Assembly (NCBI RefSeq): GCF_900105615.1
Contig: NZ_LT630003.1
Coordinates: forward strand, 806,001-870,000
Source of the DNA: Lacrimispora sphenoides JCM 1415
GTDB taxonomy: Bacteria > Bacillota > Clostridia > Lachnospirales > Lachnospiraceae
Reading direction: 5' to 3'
DNA: 64,000 nt
The notes under the pieces were generated by a model that was not told the origin of the DNA, searched no databases, and saw only the letters and a program-made list of their open reading frames with translations. Below, piece after piece: positions 53,644 through 62,192 of this stretch. Numbering within the stretch: position 1 is the stretch's first letter; each line of letters starts with the position of its first letter. The position numbers were made by a program, and so were the translations under genes.

Positions 53644-54837
53644 ATGAATCAGAACCGGGGAATTAACCAGGACGTGACACAGGAGATGAATCGGTCTCTC
53701 CTTTTGAAAAGTTTAAGAAGAGAAGGCGTATGCTCCAGAGCACATCTTGCGGCACTTACGGGGCTTAAACAGGCGACTGTGACCAATATCATGAAAGATT
53801 TCTTAAACTGGGGAATCGTTAAGGAGGTTGGTTTCTTAAATGGCAGCAAAGGGCGCCGGTCGATTGGAGTGTCCATCAATCCTGACGGCTATCGTGTCAT
53901 CGGTGTGCGGCTTGCAAGAAAGCATTACAGCGTGGGGCTATTTGATTTGACAGGCAAGCAGATTGTGAAAGAGCGCGTGGATTTTGAGCCGGAAAAGCAG
54001 CCCGGTGCGGAAGAAATCTTAAATCAGATTGTGGGGCGGATGCGCCTGTTGATTCAGCAGTATGGAAAGGACTCTGTGCTGGCCGCGGGGCTTGCTGTGC
54101 CAGGACCATTTATAGCGAAAAAAAGCCGTATTGCGTTAATAACGGGTGCGGATATATGGAAAGATATTGAGTTGAAGGCGTTTTTTGACCGGGAGATGGA
54201 TATCCCGGTGTTCCTGGAACACAACGCCAATGCCGGAGCCTATGCCCATATGTGGGATTTGAAGGAGGCCTATCATGATGACATTCTTGTTTACATTGCC
54301 GCCGGTCAGGGGATTGGCGCAGGAATTGTGATGAATGGCAGAATCTACGAAGGAGCACTGGGGACGGCAGGTGAGATCGGACATATGACGATAGACAGAA
54401 ATGGGAAACCATGTGCCTGCGGAAACAGGGGCTGCCTGGAACGCTATGCCTCCTCACTGGAACTTGTAAAAGCAGTGTATGGGGAGCGTGCCGGTATGGA
54501 AGGCTGTAATTTTGAGGATTTGGAGCAGCAAATCAGAAACGGTGATACAGCCGATACAGAGTATTACCGCAGGGCATGCGAGAGCCTTGGCGTCGGGATC
54601 ATAAACATTATCAATGTGATTAACCCGGACCGGATTATTATCGGTGATGATATGGCACGTCCGAATCCGGAATTAATGGAACAGACTGTGCGGGAGACGG
54701 TGCAAAAGGGAATCTTGCCGGATGTCTGGGACGAGCTTACGCTTTCCATCAGTGCATACCAGGGAGATCCCATCCTGACCGGTGCGGCGATCGTGGCGAT
54801 TGACAGGGTCTTTGACAGTCCGGGACAGTTTATATAA
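53644..54837 (+). CDS. ROK-family transcriptional regulator (NagC/XylR type)
   Basis: 397 residues: a MarR-like helix-turn-helix (~20-75; SRAHLAALTGLKQATVTNIMKDF) and a ROK sugar-binding domain with the zinc motif CACGNRGCLE and the GTAGEIGHM loop. It sits upstream of the aldolase/transketolase operon, and a 7-5-7 palindrome ATTAATT-N5-AATTAAT lies before that operon. Confidence 0.9.
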   Translation: MNQNRGINQDVTQEMNRSLLLKSLRREGVCSRAHLAALTGLKQATVTNIMKDFLNWGIVKEVGFLNGSKGRRSIGVSINPDGYRVIGVRLARKHYSVGLFDLTGKQIVKERVDFEPEKQPGAEEILNQIVGRMRLLIQQYGKDSVLAAGLAVPGPFIAKKSRIALITGADIWKDIELKAFFDREMDIPVFLEHNANAGAYAHMWDLKEAYHDDILVYIAAGQGIGAGIVMNGRIYEGALGTAGEIGHMTIDRNGKPCACGNRGCLERYASSLELVKAVYGERAGMEGCNFEDLEQQIRNGDTADTEYYRRACESLGVGIINIINVINPDRIIIGDDMARPNPELMEQTVRETVQKGILPDVWDELTLSISAYQGDPILTGAAIVAIDRVFDSPGQFI

Positions 54838-54862
54838 AACTGAATATTGAATGATGCTGAAG

Positions 54863-54916
54863 CAGCATTAAGGTCATAGAACGTTTGCGCGAAAGATGAC
54901 TTTGGTGCTGTTTTTT
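54863..54916 (+). terminator. Terminator after ROK gene
   Basis: A 15-bp stem with three wobble pairs (CAGCATTAAGGTCAT / ATGACTTTGGTGCTG) is followed by six Ts. Confidence 0.8.
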
Positions 54917-54960
54917 GTTTGCCGATTCAGAAAGAAAAGATATGAAAATACAAATAACTA

Positions 54961-55019
54961 TTGACATTTTTGCAAAAAATGTTATTGTTTAATAGGATAT
55001 ATTAATTAAATGAATTAAT
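54961..55019 (+). promoter_or_regulatory. Promoter and palindromic operator of the aldolase/transketolase operon
   Basis: TTGACA (54961-54966) and TATTGT (54983-54988) are separated by 16 bp. ATTAATT-AAATG-AATTAAT (55001-55019) is a perfect inverted repeat just downstream, well placed for the ROK regulator. Confidence 0.6.
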
Positions 55020-55064
55020 ACATAAAATGAAAATAATATTAAGGCCAATGAAAGGGGAAAGAAA

Positions 55065-55718
55065 ATGAAATTTTTTGTAGACACAGCGAAGGTAGAGGAT
55101 ATCAAAAAGGCAAATGATATGGGAATTATCTGTGGGGTAACGACGAACCCGTCACTGATTGCAAAGGAAGGCAGAGATTTTGTGGAAGTAATCAAGGAGA
55201 TTACTTCGATTGTAGACGGACCAATCAGCGGGGAAGTAAAAGCTACGACGACAGATGCCAAAGGAATGATCAAAGAAGGGCGTGAAATTGCGGCAATCCA
55301 TCCCAACATGGTTGTTAAAATTCCCATGACTGTCGAAGGCTTAAAAGCGGTGAAGGTTTTGACTGCAGAGGGAATCAAAACCAATGTGACTCTGATTTTC
55401 AGTGCAAACCAGGCACTTTTAGCAGCACGCGCAGGTGCTACTTATGTATCCCCATTTCTGGGGCGACTCGATGATATCTCTCAGCCAGGAATGGACTTAA
55501 TCAGGATGATTGCTGGTATATTCCGTATCTCAGGGATTGAAACGGAGATCATTGCCGCCAGTGTGAGGAATCCGATTCATGTGATTGACTGTGCACTTGC
55601 AGGGGCGGATATCGCCACGGTTCCATACGGTGTATTGGAGCAGATGACAAAACATCCGCTGACTGATCAGGGAATTGAAAAATTCCAGGCGGATTATCGT
55701 GCTGTCTTTGGAGAGTAA
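55065..55718 (+). CDS. fsa: Fructose-6-phosphate aldolase-like (transaldolase family)
   Basis: 217 residues, the short transaldolase/FSA length. Schiff-base Lys85 lies in NMVVKIPMT, at the position known for FSA, and the VTTNPSL motif is at the N-terminus. It makes or cleaves C-C bonds of phosphosugars with dihydroxyacetone or a related donor. Ribosome site AAAGGGG. It begins an operon with the split transketolase, a typical pentose/hexose-phosphate rearrangement set. Confidence 0.88.
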   Translation: MKFFVDTAKVEDIKKANDMGIICGVTTNPSLIAKEGRDFVEVIKEITSIVDGPISGEVKATTTDAKGMIKEGREIAAIHPNMVVKIPMTVEGLKAVKVLTAEGIKTNVTLIFSANQALLAARAGATYVSPFLGRLDDISQPGMDLIRMIAGIFRISGIETEIIAASVRNPIHVIDCALAGADIATVPYGVLEQMTKHPLTDQGIEKFQADYRAVFGE

Positions 55719-55736
55719 GCTGGGAGGAGAGAGAAG

Positions 55737-56576
55737 ATGGGGAATTATCTGGAATTAGAAAAAACGGCAAATGAAATCCGCAAAGGGATTGTGACGGCAG
55801 TACATAGTGCAAAATCCGGTCACCCCGGCGGCTCGCTGTCAGCAGCAGATCTTTTCACCTGGCTCTATTTCAGGGAGATGAATATTGACCCGGAATATCC
55901 GGCAAAAGAAGACCGGGACCGGTTTGTTCTTTCCAAAGGTCATGTGGCACCGGGATATTATTCAACCTTAGCAAACCGGGGATTTTTTCCGGTGGAGGAT
56001 TTAAAGACCCTGCGCCATACCGGCTCCTATTTACAGGGGCATCCGGACAGAAAGCATATTCCGGGTGTGGATATGTCCAGCGGCTCTTTGGGACAGGGAA
56101 TCTCGGCAGCAGTGGGGATGGCACTTTCTGCAAAGCTCAGCAAAGAACCATTCCGCGTGTATACGCTCCTTGGCGATGGTGAGATAGAAGAGGGCCAGGT
56201 CTGGGAGGCAGCAATGTTTGCCGGTCATAGAAAGCTGGATAATCTGGTGGTTATTATCGATAATAACGGGCTTCAGATTGATGGTCCCATTGATGATGTC
56301 TGCTCTCCCTATCCGATTGATAAAAAGTTTGAGGCGTTTAATTTCCATGTCATCAATATTGACGGGCATGATTTTGCACAGATCGAACGCGCGTTTGAGG
56401 AAGCGAGGCAGACGAAAGGGAAGCCGACAGCCATTGTAGCAAAAACCATAAAAGGCAAGGGTGTTTCATTCATGGAGGGCTCTGTGGCATGGCATGGGAC
56501 GGCGCCTGATGACGCTCAGTATGAAATTGCGATGGCAGATTTGGAGAAAGCAGGTGAAGCACTATGCCGGAGATAA
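55737..56576 (+). CDS. Transketolase, N-terminal (TPP-binding) subunit
   Basis: 279 residues with GHPGGSLS, GSLGQGISAAVGMA and the thiamine pyrophosphate motif GDGEIEEGQVWEA through IIDNN. Split transketolases are common in Clostridia. Ribosome site GGAGGAGA. It overlaps the C-terminal subunit gene by 13 bases. Confidence 0.92.
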   Translation: MGNYLELEKTANEIRKGIVTAVHSAKSGHPGGSLSAADLFTWLYFREMNIDPEYPAKEDRDRFVLSKGHVAPGYYSTLANRGFFPVEDLKTLRHTGSYLQGHPDRKHIPGVDMSSGSLGQGISAAVGMALSAKLSKEPFRVYTLLGDGEIEEGQVWEAAMFAGHRKLDNLVVIIDNNGLQIDGPIDDVCSPYPIDKKFEAFNFHVINIDGHDFAQIERAFEEARQTKGKPTAIVAKTIKGKGVSFMEGSVAWHGTAPDDAQYEIAMADLEKAGEALCRR

Positions 56577-57526
56577 AGGAAATGACTGCAAAGAAGATTG
56601 CCACCAGGGAAAGCTATGGCAATGCTCTGGTAGAACTGGGACAGATAAATGACAAAATCATCGTATTGGATGCAGACCTGGCGGCAGCGACAAAGACCGG
56701 AGTCTTTAAAAAGGCATTTCCGGAGCGCCATGTGGACTGCGGGATTGCAGAATGCAATATGATGGGAATTGCCGCCGGTCTTGCTGCTGCCGGCAAGATA
56801 CCGTTTGCAAGTACCTTTGCCATGTTTGCGGCAGGCAGGGCATTTGAACAGGTCAGGAATTCCATCGGTTATCCGCACCTGAATGTGAAAATCGGGGCTA
56901 CCCATGCAGGTATCTCTGTCGGTGAGGATGGCGCCACCCATCAGTGCAACGAGGACATTGCCCTTATGAGGACAATCCCTGGGATGGTTGTACTCTGCCC
57001 ATCAGATGACATAGAGGCGAAAGCAGCGGTAAGGGCAGCAGTGGAGCATGATGGACCGGTTTATATGCGGTTTGGACGTCTGGCAGTTCCTGTCATTAAC
57101 GATACGCCGGATTACACATTTGAACTGGGAAAGGGCATTGTGCTGCGAGAGGGAACGGATGTGACCCTGATTGCCACCGGGCTTGAAGTGTCGGAAACCC
57201 TTGCCGCAGCAAAAAGGCTGGAATCCGATGGGATCTCTGCAAGAGTCATCAATATCCATACCATCAAGCCGTTAGATGAGGAGCTTGTCTGCAGGGCGGC
57301 GAAAGAGACCGGGAAGCTTGTTACGATTGAAGAGCATTCAGTTGTCGGCGGACTGGGAAGCGCTGTCTGTGATGCTGTGTGCAAAGAATACCCGGTGCCG
57401 GTGAAGAAAATAGGAATCCAGGATGTGTTCGGAGAGTCTGGACCGGCAAAGGAATTATTGCAGAAATATCAGTTGGATGAGATGGGAATATACCGGCAGG
57501 TGCTGGAATTTGTCAAAGGAATTTAA
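56564..57526 (+). CDS. Transketolase, C-terminal subunit
   Basis: 320 residues with the pyrimidine-binding domain (DADLAAATKTG, CGIAECNMMGIAAGLA, THAGISVGEDGATHQ) and the C-terminal domain (EEHSVVGGLGSAV). The start at 56564 overlaps the N-terminal subunit gene; an in-frame ATG at 56582 is an alternative. Forms the active enzyme with the upstream subunit. Confidence 0.92.
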   Translation: MPEIKEMTAKKIATRESYGNALVELGQINDKIIVLDADLAAATKTGVFKKAFPERHVDCGIAECNMMGIAAGLAAAGKIPFASTFAMFAAGRAFEQVRNSIGYPHLNVKIGATHAGISVGEDGATHQCNEDIALMRTIPGMVVLCPSDDIEAKAAVRAAVEHDGPVYMRFGRLAVPVINDTPDYTFELGKGIVLREGTDVTLIATGLEVSETLAAAKRLESDGISARVINIHTIKPLDEELVCRAAKETGKLVTIEEHSVVGGLGSAVCDAVCKEYPVPVKKIGIQDVFGESGPAKELLQKYQLDEMGIYRQVLEFVKGI

Positions 57527-57527
57527 A

Positions 57528-57570
57528 AATAAAAGCGGAAGAGAAACCGGAAGGTTTTTCTTTCGCTTTT
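57528..57570 (+). terminator. Terminator after transketolase
   Basis: A nested hairpin: AAAAGCGGAAGA pairs with TCTTTCGCTTTT around AACCGGAAGGTT. A run of Ts follows. Confidence 0.75.
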
Positions 57571-57624
57571 TAAATTCACTTGCCCGTATTGTTGAGATAC
57601 GACTCATAGAGGGATATCATCGCT

Positions 57625-57845
57625 TCATTTGGCACAAAGGCAGAATTCCGTTGCAACCTCAATGCCAATGTCGCTGAAGATGAAGTTATTGTAAATGTCG
57701 ATGTTCTGGCCTCCATCCACATAGATGCCTCGGGCACAGAGGCTGTAACCCGTACCTTCCCGATAGGCGTTATTTCGAAGAGTGCTGATTGCATAAACCA
57801 CATTACCGTTTCATAATAGATCCCATAGGTGCCCCCGACAATTTA
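57625..57845 (-). pseudogene. Remnant of a right-handed beta-helix protein gene
   Basis: On the minus strand two frames joined by a frameshift read GGTYGIYYET and then NVVYAISTLRNNAYREG, ARGIYVDGGQNIDIYNN and a TGA. The NNxF/GIxVDGG pattern is typical of pectate-lyase-like right-handed beta-helix repeats. No start or ribosome site is present. It is the scar of a deleted polysaccharide-degrading gene. Confidence 0.6.
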
Positions 57846-57850
57846 GGACT

Positions 57851-58873
57851 TCAAGTAGAGTTGCGCAGAACAAGGCTGGTAGGAAGAATTACTTTCCTTG
57901 GGAGAAGCTGATACCCGTTAATCCTTGCAAGGAGCAGATCAACTGCAACCATGCCGATTTCCTTTGTAGGAATTTCAATTGTGGTCAGAGGAGGATTGGA
58001 ATATTTGGATATTTCGATATTGGACAACCCGATTACTGCTACTTTGTCCGGTACGGCTATTCCCATTTTATACAGGCTGCTTAAGGCGGCCATGGCCATT
58101 AAATCACTTGCTACAAAGAAAGCGGTAGGAGAATCTTCTTTCTGATAGAGCTGGTTGACCTTCTCCATGCAGAGGTTCTCATCCCAGGCACAATCAATAA
58201 CCCATTCAGAATTTACCGGCAAACCGGCAGCGTGCAGGGAGGCGTAATAGCCCCGGTACCTCTGGCTGGATTTTATATCGCCGCTCATACCGCTGCCGCC
58301 GATAAAGCCTATCTTTTTATGCCCCTTGTCAATTAAGTGCTGCACTGCCACACTTGCTACCCTGTAATGGTCATAACCTACATTGTCGATATCCTCCCAC
58401 CAGGTATCGATTCCGACAATGTTTGGAACCTGATTTCGTATGAACTGGTAGATTTCACTGTTGAGTGATTCCATCAGAATCAGGCCAGAGACCGGATTGC
58501 CAAAGGCGTTGTATAAGGCCTTTTTATCCTCCAGCTCGGCACCGGTCTTAATAAAGGTAAGTTCATATCCGTTGTTTTGAAGCTGTTCTTCTACACCGGA
58601 CAAGATGGACATAAAATAAGGGTCGTTATATTTGTTTTTCGTTACGCTTAGAACACAGCCTATTTTTATAAGTGCATTGCCTGAATGGGCTTTATTGTCA
58701 CCGGAGGAAGAGTTTGCGGGGGATTTTACTGTATAGTTCAAATCTGTAACAGCCTTCCATACCCGGGCCCGGGTTTCGTCTGTCATTTTGTATTGGGTAT
58801 CGTTATTTAATACCCGTGATACAGTAGCTATTGACACCTTTGCCAGATTGGCTACGTCTCTGATTGTGCTCAA
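57851..58873 (-). CDS. LacI-family transcriptional repressor
   Basis: 340 residues. The start is a TTG at 58873 with AGGGGG upstream, then STIRDVANLAKVSIATVSRVLNN, the LacI helix-turn-helix, and a periplasmic-binding-like effector domain. It diverges from the cassette starting at 59335. GTTTA/TAAAC palindromes lie in the shared region: TTTACGTAAA at 58922-58931 and GTTTAGTAAAC at 59220-59230. Confidence 0.92.
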   Translation of the reverse strand: MSTIRDVANLAKVSIATVSRVLNNDTQYKMTDETRARVWKAVTDLNYTVKSPANSSSGDNKAHSGNALIKIGCVLSVTKNKYNDPYFMSILSGVEEQLQNNGYELTFIKTGAELEDKKALYNAFGNPVSGLILMESLNSEIYQFIRNQVPNIVGIDTWWEDIDNVGYDHYRVASVAVQHLIDKGHKKIGFIGGSGMSGDIKSSQRYRGYYASLHAAGLPVNSEWVIDCAWDENLCMEKVNQLYQKEDSPTAFFVASDLMAMAALSSLYKMGIAVPDKVAVIGLSNIEISKYSNPPLTTIEIPTKEIGMVAVDLLLARINGYQLLPRKVILPTSLVLRNST

Positions 58874-59334
58874 ATTAGTTTGCCCCCTTAATCACAGCTT
58901 GTGAAATTTTTGTTTAGTATATTTACGTAAACAGAGTGTGTTACATACAATTAAATTATAATAATGTTTCACTGATTTTGTCAATACTCAATTTTCCAGC
59001 CGTTAAGTGGCATTCATGGAAAAATCACGCCAATTTGAGGATTTTTATGATAGTATACCGGAATATTTCCATAAAAACTTATGGAATAAAAGGTATGAGA
59101 AAAATAACCCTTTTCATGATAAGGAATGTTATTTGTAAATTTTTTTACAATATTTTTTATAATTATTTTAAAAATAGTATTTACACAGGGCAGGGCAAAT
59201 GTTATAATCCAGCTACAAGGTTTAGTAAACAAACGTAACAAAAAGTAACAAAAAAGAAAGCGATAATAAAAAGAACCTGACTAGTTTTAACAGAATTATC
59301 GATGCAGAGCAGCAAACAGAAAGGGAGTGTTGGG
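58874..59334. promoter_or_regulatory. Divergent control region, LacI-type repressor / DUF4832 cassette
   Basis: 461 bp with no gene seen. It holds the cassette promoter (TTTACA 59180-59185, 17 bp, TATAAT 59203-59208), the palindrome GTTTAGTAAAC just after it (59220-59230), and TTTACGTAAA (58922-58931) near the repressor start. These are candidate LacI-type sites. Confidence 0.6.
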
Positions 59335-59547
59335 ATGAAAAGTGTCCGCTGCCATAAGTGTGCAAAGGAATTAAGCAATAACGAGATTGCTCTTAACCTT
59401 AAGCTGTTAGGAAAGCAAATCGGGACGTTACACTGCTATCAATGTTTATCGGAGTACTTCTGCTGTGATACTGTCAGACTGCAGGAGCTGGCAGAACAGT
59501 ATAAAAGCAGCGGCTGCCTCTTGTTTCAAACAAATTATACAGCCTAA
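59335..59547 (+). CDS. Small Cys-rich zinc-ribbon-like protein
   Basis: 70 residues from the ATG at 59335 (AGGGAG upstream). Cys pairs CHKC and CYQC, plus a later CC, suggest one treble-clef or zinc-ribbon site. Function unknown. It is the first gene of the LacI-controlled cassette and lies 12 bases before the DUF4832-like gene. It could be a metal-bound regulator or an enzyme subunit. Confidence 0.65.
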   Translation: MKSVRCHKCAKELSNNEIALNLKLLGKQIGTLHCYQCLSEYFCCDTVRLQELAEQYKSSGCLLFQTNYTA

Positions 59548-59559
59548 GGAGATAAGCCT

Positions 59560-60882
59560 ATGAGTGATACCTATGTTATATATCCTAAAATAATTGACGA
59601 ACTCCTTGATAATCCGGGGATTGGCTTTATTGCTGCTCCGGGTTTGATGGAACCGGCAGGGTCAATACATGATAACCGGGGCAATCCGGTGGAAAAATAC
59701 AAATTTACCGATAGCAGCAGAACCTCAAATCATCCCGACAGCAGGATTACCTACTGCGGAGTCCGGTGGAGAGATTTGGAGGCTGAAAAGGGCAGATACC
59801 GGTGGGATATCCTTGAGAAAAAACTGGAGGAGGCAAAAGCATTGGGCTGTACGGCAATTGTACGCTGCTCTCCCTATGCATTGGCAGAAGAGGACGATAT
59901 CCCGGATTGGTTTCGAAGGGAATGCCAGGAGGAGCCGGAATTTCCCTTTTGGAGAGTTGACCCGCTGCATTCCCCTTATGTCTCTTACTGGTCTGAGTTT
60001 ATTGCGGAATTTGCAGAACATTTTGACGGACATCCGGTAATAAGCTCAGTGGATATGGCACTGGTAGGAGCCTGGGGCGAAGGCGGAGGCACCGAGTTTC
60101 TTGATGAGGAGTGCATCAGGCAGATGGTAGGTGCTTATGTCGACAATTTTAAAATAACCCCGCTGCAGGCCCTTCTCCATGATCCAAAGTCGGTAAAGAT
60201 AATTCGTGAGAGAAAGGAAAATATAGGATTTCGGGTGGATTGCCTGGGGGATATGGGAGGCTTCCATCAGGAAGAATGGTCCCATATGCTGGATTTTTAT
60301 CCGGAAAATATCTGTAACTTTGAAATGGAGGATGCATGGAAAAAAGCACCGGTGGTATTTGAAGCCTGCTGGCACATGAATGACTGGTACCTCCAGGGCT
60401 GGGATATCGATTATATTGTGGATGAATCCTTAAAGTGGCATATCTCTTCCTTTAACAGCAAGGGCACTACCGTTCCTGAGGCATGGAAGGAGAGTGTTAA
60501 AAGGTGGCTCAATAAAATGGGATACCGCTTTGAATTAAGAAAGCTCACGTATCATCCGGTGGTAAAAAAAGGTGAAGGCTTCCGAATCAGAGGATTGTGG
60601 GCCAATACCGGTGTTGCTCCTATATATCACAAGTATCCCCTGGTAGTCCGCCTGAAAAATGAGAAAGAAGTCATCAGCCTTACCAGTAAAGCGGATATCA
60701 GAAACTGGCTGCCGGATATGGATATCCTTTGGGAAGAAGAGTTCGCCCTGGAAGGAATGGCCGGTGAGTATTCTCTGGAAATAGGAATTGAAACCGGGAT
60801 ACCGGAGCTTGGAAATATAAAGCTGGCAATTGAAGGATTAAAAGACGGTTACTATTGCTTCGGAAAAATAATCGTAGAATAG
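59560..60882 (+). CDS. DUF4832-like protein with glycosidase-type barrel
   Basis: 440 residues. The first ~290 look like a (beta/alpha)8 barrel (GVRWRDLEAEKGRYRWDILE, then MALVGAWGEGGG, where the Glu is a candidate acid/base). The last ~120 form a beta-sandwich that I recognise tentatively as DUF4832 (RIRGLWANTGVAPIYHKYP). No signal peptide, so cytoplasmic. Probably a glycoside hydrolase of an uncharted type; the substrate is unknown. Ribosome site AAGGAGA. Confidence 0.65.
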   Translation: MSDTYVIYPKIIDELLDNPGIGFIAAPGLMEPAGSIHDNRGNPVEKYKFTDSSRTSNHPDSRITYCGVRWRDLEAEKGRYRWDILEKKLEEAKALGCTAIVRCSPYALAEEDDIPDWFRRECQEEPEFPFWRVDPLHSPYVSYWSEFIAEFAEHFDGHPVISSVDMALVGAWGEGGGTEFLDEECIRQMVGAYVDNFKITPLQALLHDPKSVKIIRERKENIGFRVDCLGDMGGFHQEEWSHMLDFYPENICNFEMEDAWKKAPVVFEACWHMNDWYLQGWDIDYIVDESLKWHISSFNSKGTTVPEAWKESVKRWLNKMGYRFELRKLTYHPVVKKGEGFRIRGLWANTGVAPIYHKYPLVVRLKNEKEVISLTSKADIRNWLPDMDILWEEEFALEGMAGEYSLEIGIETGIPELGNIKLAIEGLKDGYYCFGKIIVE

Positions 60883-60892
60883 AGGGATGAGC

Positions 60893-62179
60893 ATGGGACA
60901 TTTATCGTATGGATTCAAAGAATGTGTGGATTATTGCGGCTTTGACAATCTGCCTGAGGGGCTGGAGCAATTCTATGCCGGCTATCCCGGGGGAGAGGAC
61001 AGCCATTTTATAGAAAGAAGATTTTTAAAGGAAGTGTTTGAAAAATTCAACCTTCCGGAGAAGAAGCAAAGTCTGCTGACAAAAGCGGCAGAAGCAGTGG
61101 AAGGGGACCCGAGACTGTTTCATTTCTCCAAATTCCTGGTATGGGATATGTGCTCTGCCAGAAACCGATGTGACGTGGATAACTATAAAAATATGACTCC
61201 TGTGTGTATGGCAGAGTACGGAGAACTTTATTCCTTCCTCCTCCTGCTGGCCTGTGTGGTTCCTTCCATAAAGCTTTTAAAGGAACGGGGCGTTCCGGAG
61301 CATTATTATCGGGATATTCCTTTCCAGCCTATAAAGTCCCAATTAGAGAAGCTGGTTCGGGATGATGTGAGCGTAAGTGATTTTCCCTGGGATATGAATT
61401 TTTATACCTGCTCCATCTTTCTTATGGACCGGTTCCTGTTTATCCCTTGCCGCTTTGGCGATACATTTACCATGTACCGGAATAAGGTTTCAGGGAAGGT
61501 AACCGCCCTAAAGCATGGCGGAGAGGAATTCCGCAGAGACGGGCAGTTTAATGGAATAAACGGAGTTTATGATAAGGCAGGAGCCTTCCCTTCCCTCTGG
61601 CGGGAGACGGAGGAGGAGATTACTGCAAATCCCATCAATCCCATGGGCTTTGTGGAGAGGGATTGCGTAACGCTGTTAAAGAAGGAATGGGACGAAGCCT
61701 TAACCCAGGGGGATATGCTTCTGGCGCTTCATGTGCCTTCCGGACCGGGATATAACCCTGAGAGGCTTAAGAATTCTATGGTGCTGGCGCTGGAGTTTTA
61801 CAAGACTTATTTTCCGGAACTGCCGGTCAAAGGCTTTTGGAGTGAAAGCTGGCTGTATGATTCGAGACTTTCGCTGGTGCTTGATAATGCCAGCAATATT
61901 ATAAAGGTCCAGCGTCAATTCTATCTATATCCGATTGAGGAAGGAGATGCCATGCTTCGGTATGAGGTATTCGGTGACTGGAAAGCCGATGAAACGAAGG
62001 CAGAACTTAAGACCACCCTGCAAAAAGCGGCGGCTGCTTATATGGCAACAGGAGCACGTTTTAACAACCTGAGTATGGTGGTTCTAAAGGAAGAGGCAGA
62101 TAAAACAGACCAAATGCCTTATATCACACAGGAAGACATTGCACGCTTTAAACAGATTGCTGACAGCCATTTAAAATAA
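60893..62179 (+). CDS. Acyltransferase-domain protein (NAT_N/GNAT_C-like)
   Basis: About 428 residues from the ATG at 60893 (GAGGG upstream; ATG at 60887 also possible). The C-terminal half contains LALHVPSGPGYNPERL and the block around FPELPVKGFWSESWLYD, which fit the GNAT-like C-terminal domain of the NAT_N/GNAT_C acyltransferase-like proteins as I recall them. The donor and acceptor are unknown. It lies between two DUF4832-like genes with 4- to 13-base gaps, so it acts in the same pathway. Confidence 0.6.
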   Translation: MGHLSYGFKECVDYCGFDNLPEGLEQFYAGYPGGEDSHFIERRFLKEVFEKFNLPEKKQSLLTKAAEAVEGDPRLFHFSKFLVWDMCSARNRCDVDNYKNMTPVCMAEYGELYSFLLLLACVVPSIKLLKERGVPEHYYRDIPFQPIKSQLEKLVRDDVSVSDFPWDMNFYTCSIFLMDRFLFIPCRFGDTFTMYRNKVSGKVTALKHGGEEFRRDGQFNGINGVYDKAGAFPSLWRETEEEITANPINPMGFVERDCVTLLKKEWDEALTQGDMLLALHVPSGPGYNPERLKNSMVLALEFYKTYFPELPVKGFWSESWLYDSRLSLVLDNASNIIKVQRQFYLYPIEEGDAMLRYEVFGDWKADETKAELKTTLQKAAAAYMATGARFNNLSMVVLKEEADKTDQMPYITQEDIARFKQIADSHLK

Positions 62180-62192
62180 GGAGGAGCTGCCC

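Noticed and set aside
57576..57803. 75-codon minus-strand frame near the LacI gene as a real gene
   Set aside because: The recognisable beta-helix residues are in other frames; this frame has no ribosome site or family match.
59253..59268. CcpA (cre) site before the DUF4832 cassette
   Set aside because: AGAAAGCGATAATA matches the cre consensus only partly, missing the conserved TG and CA ends.
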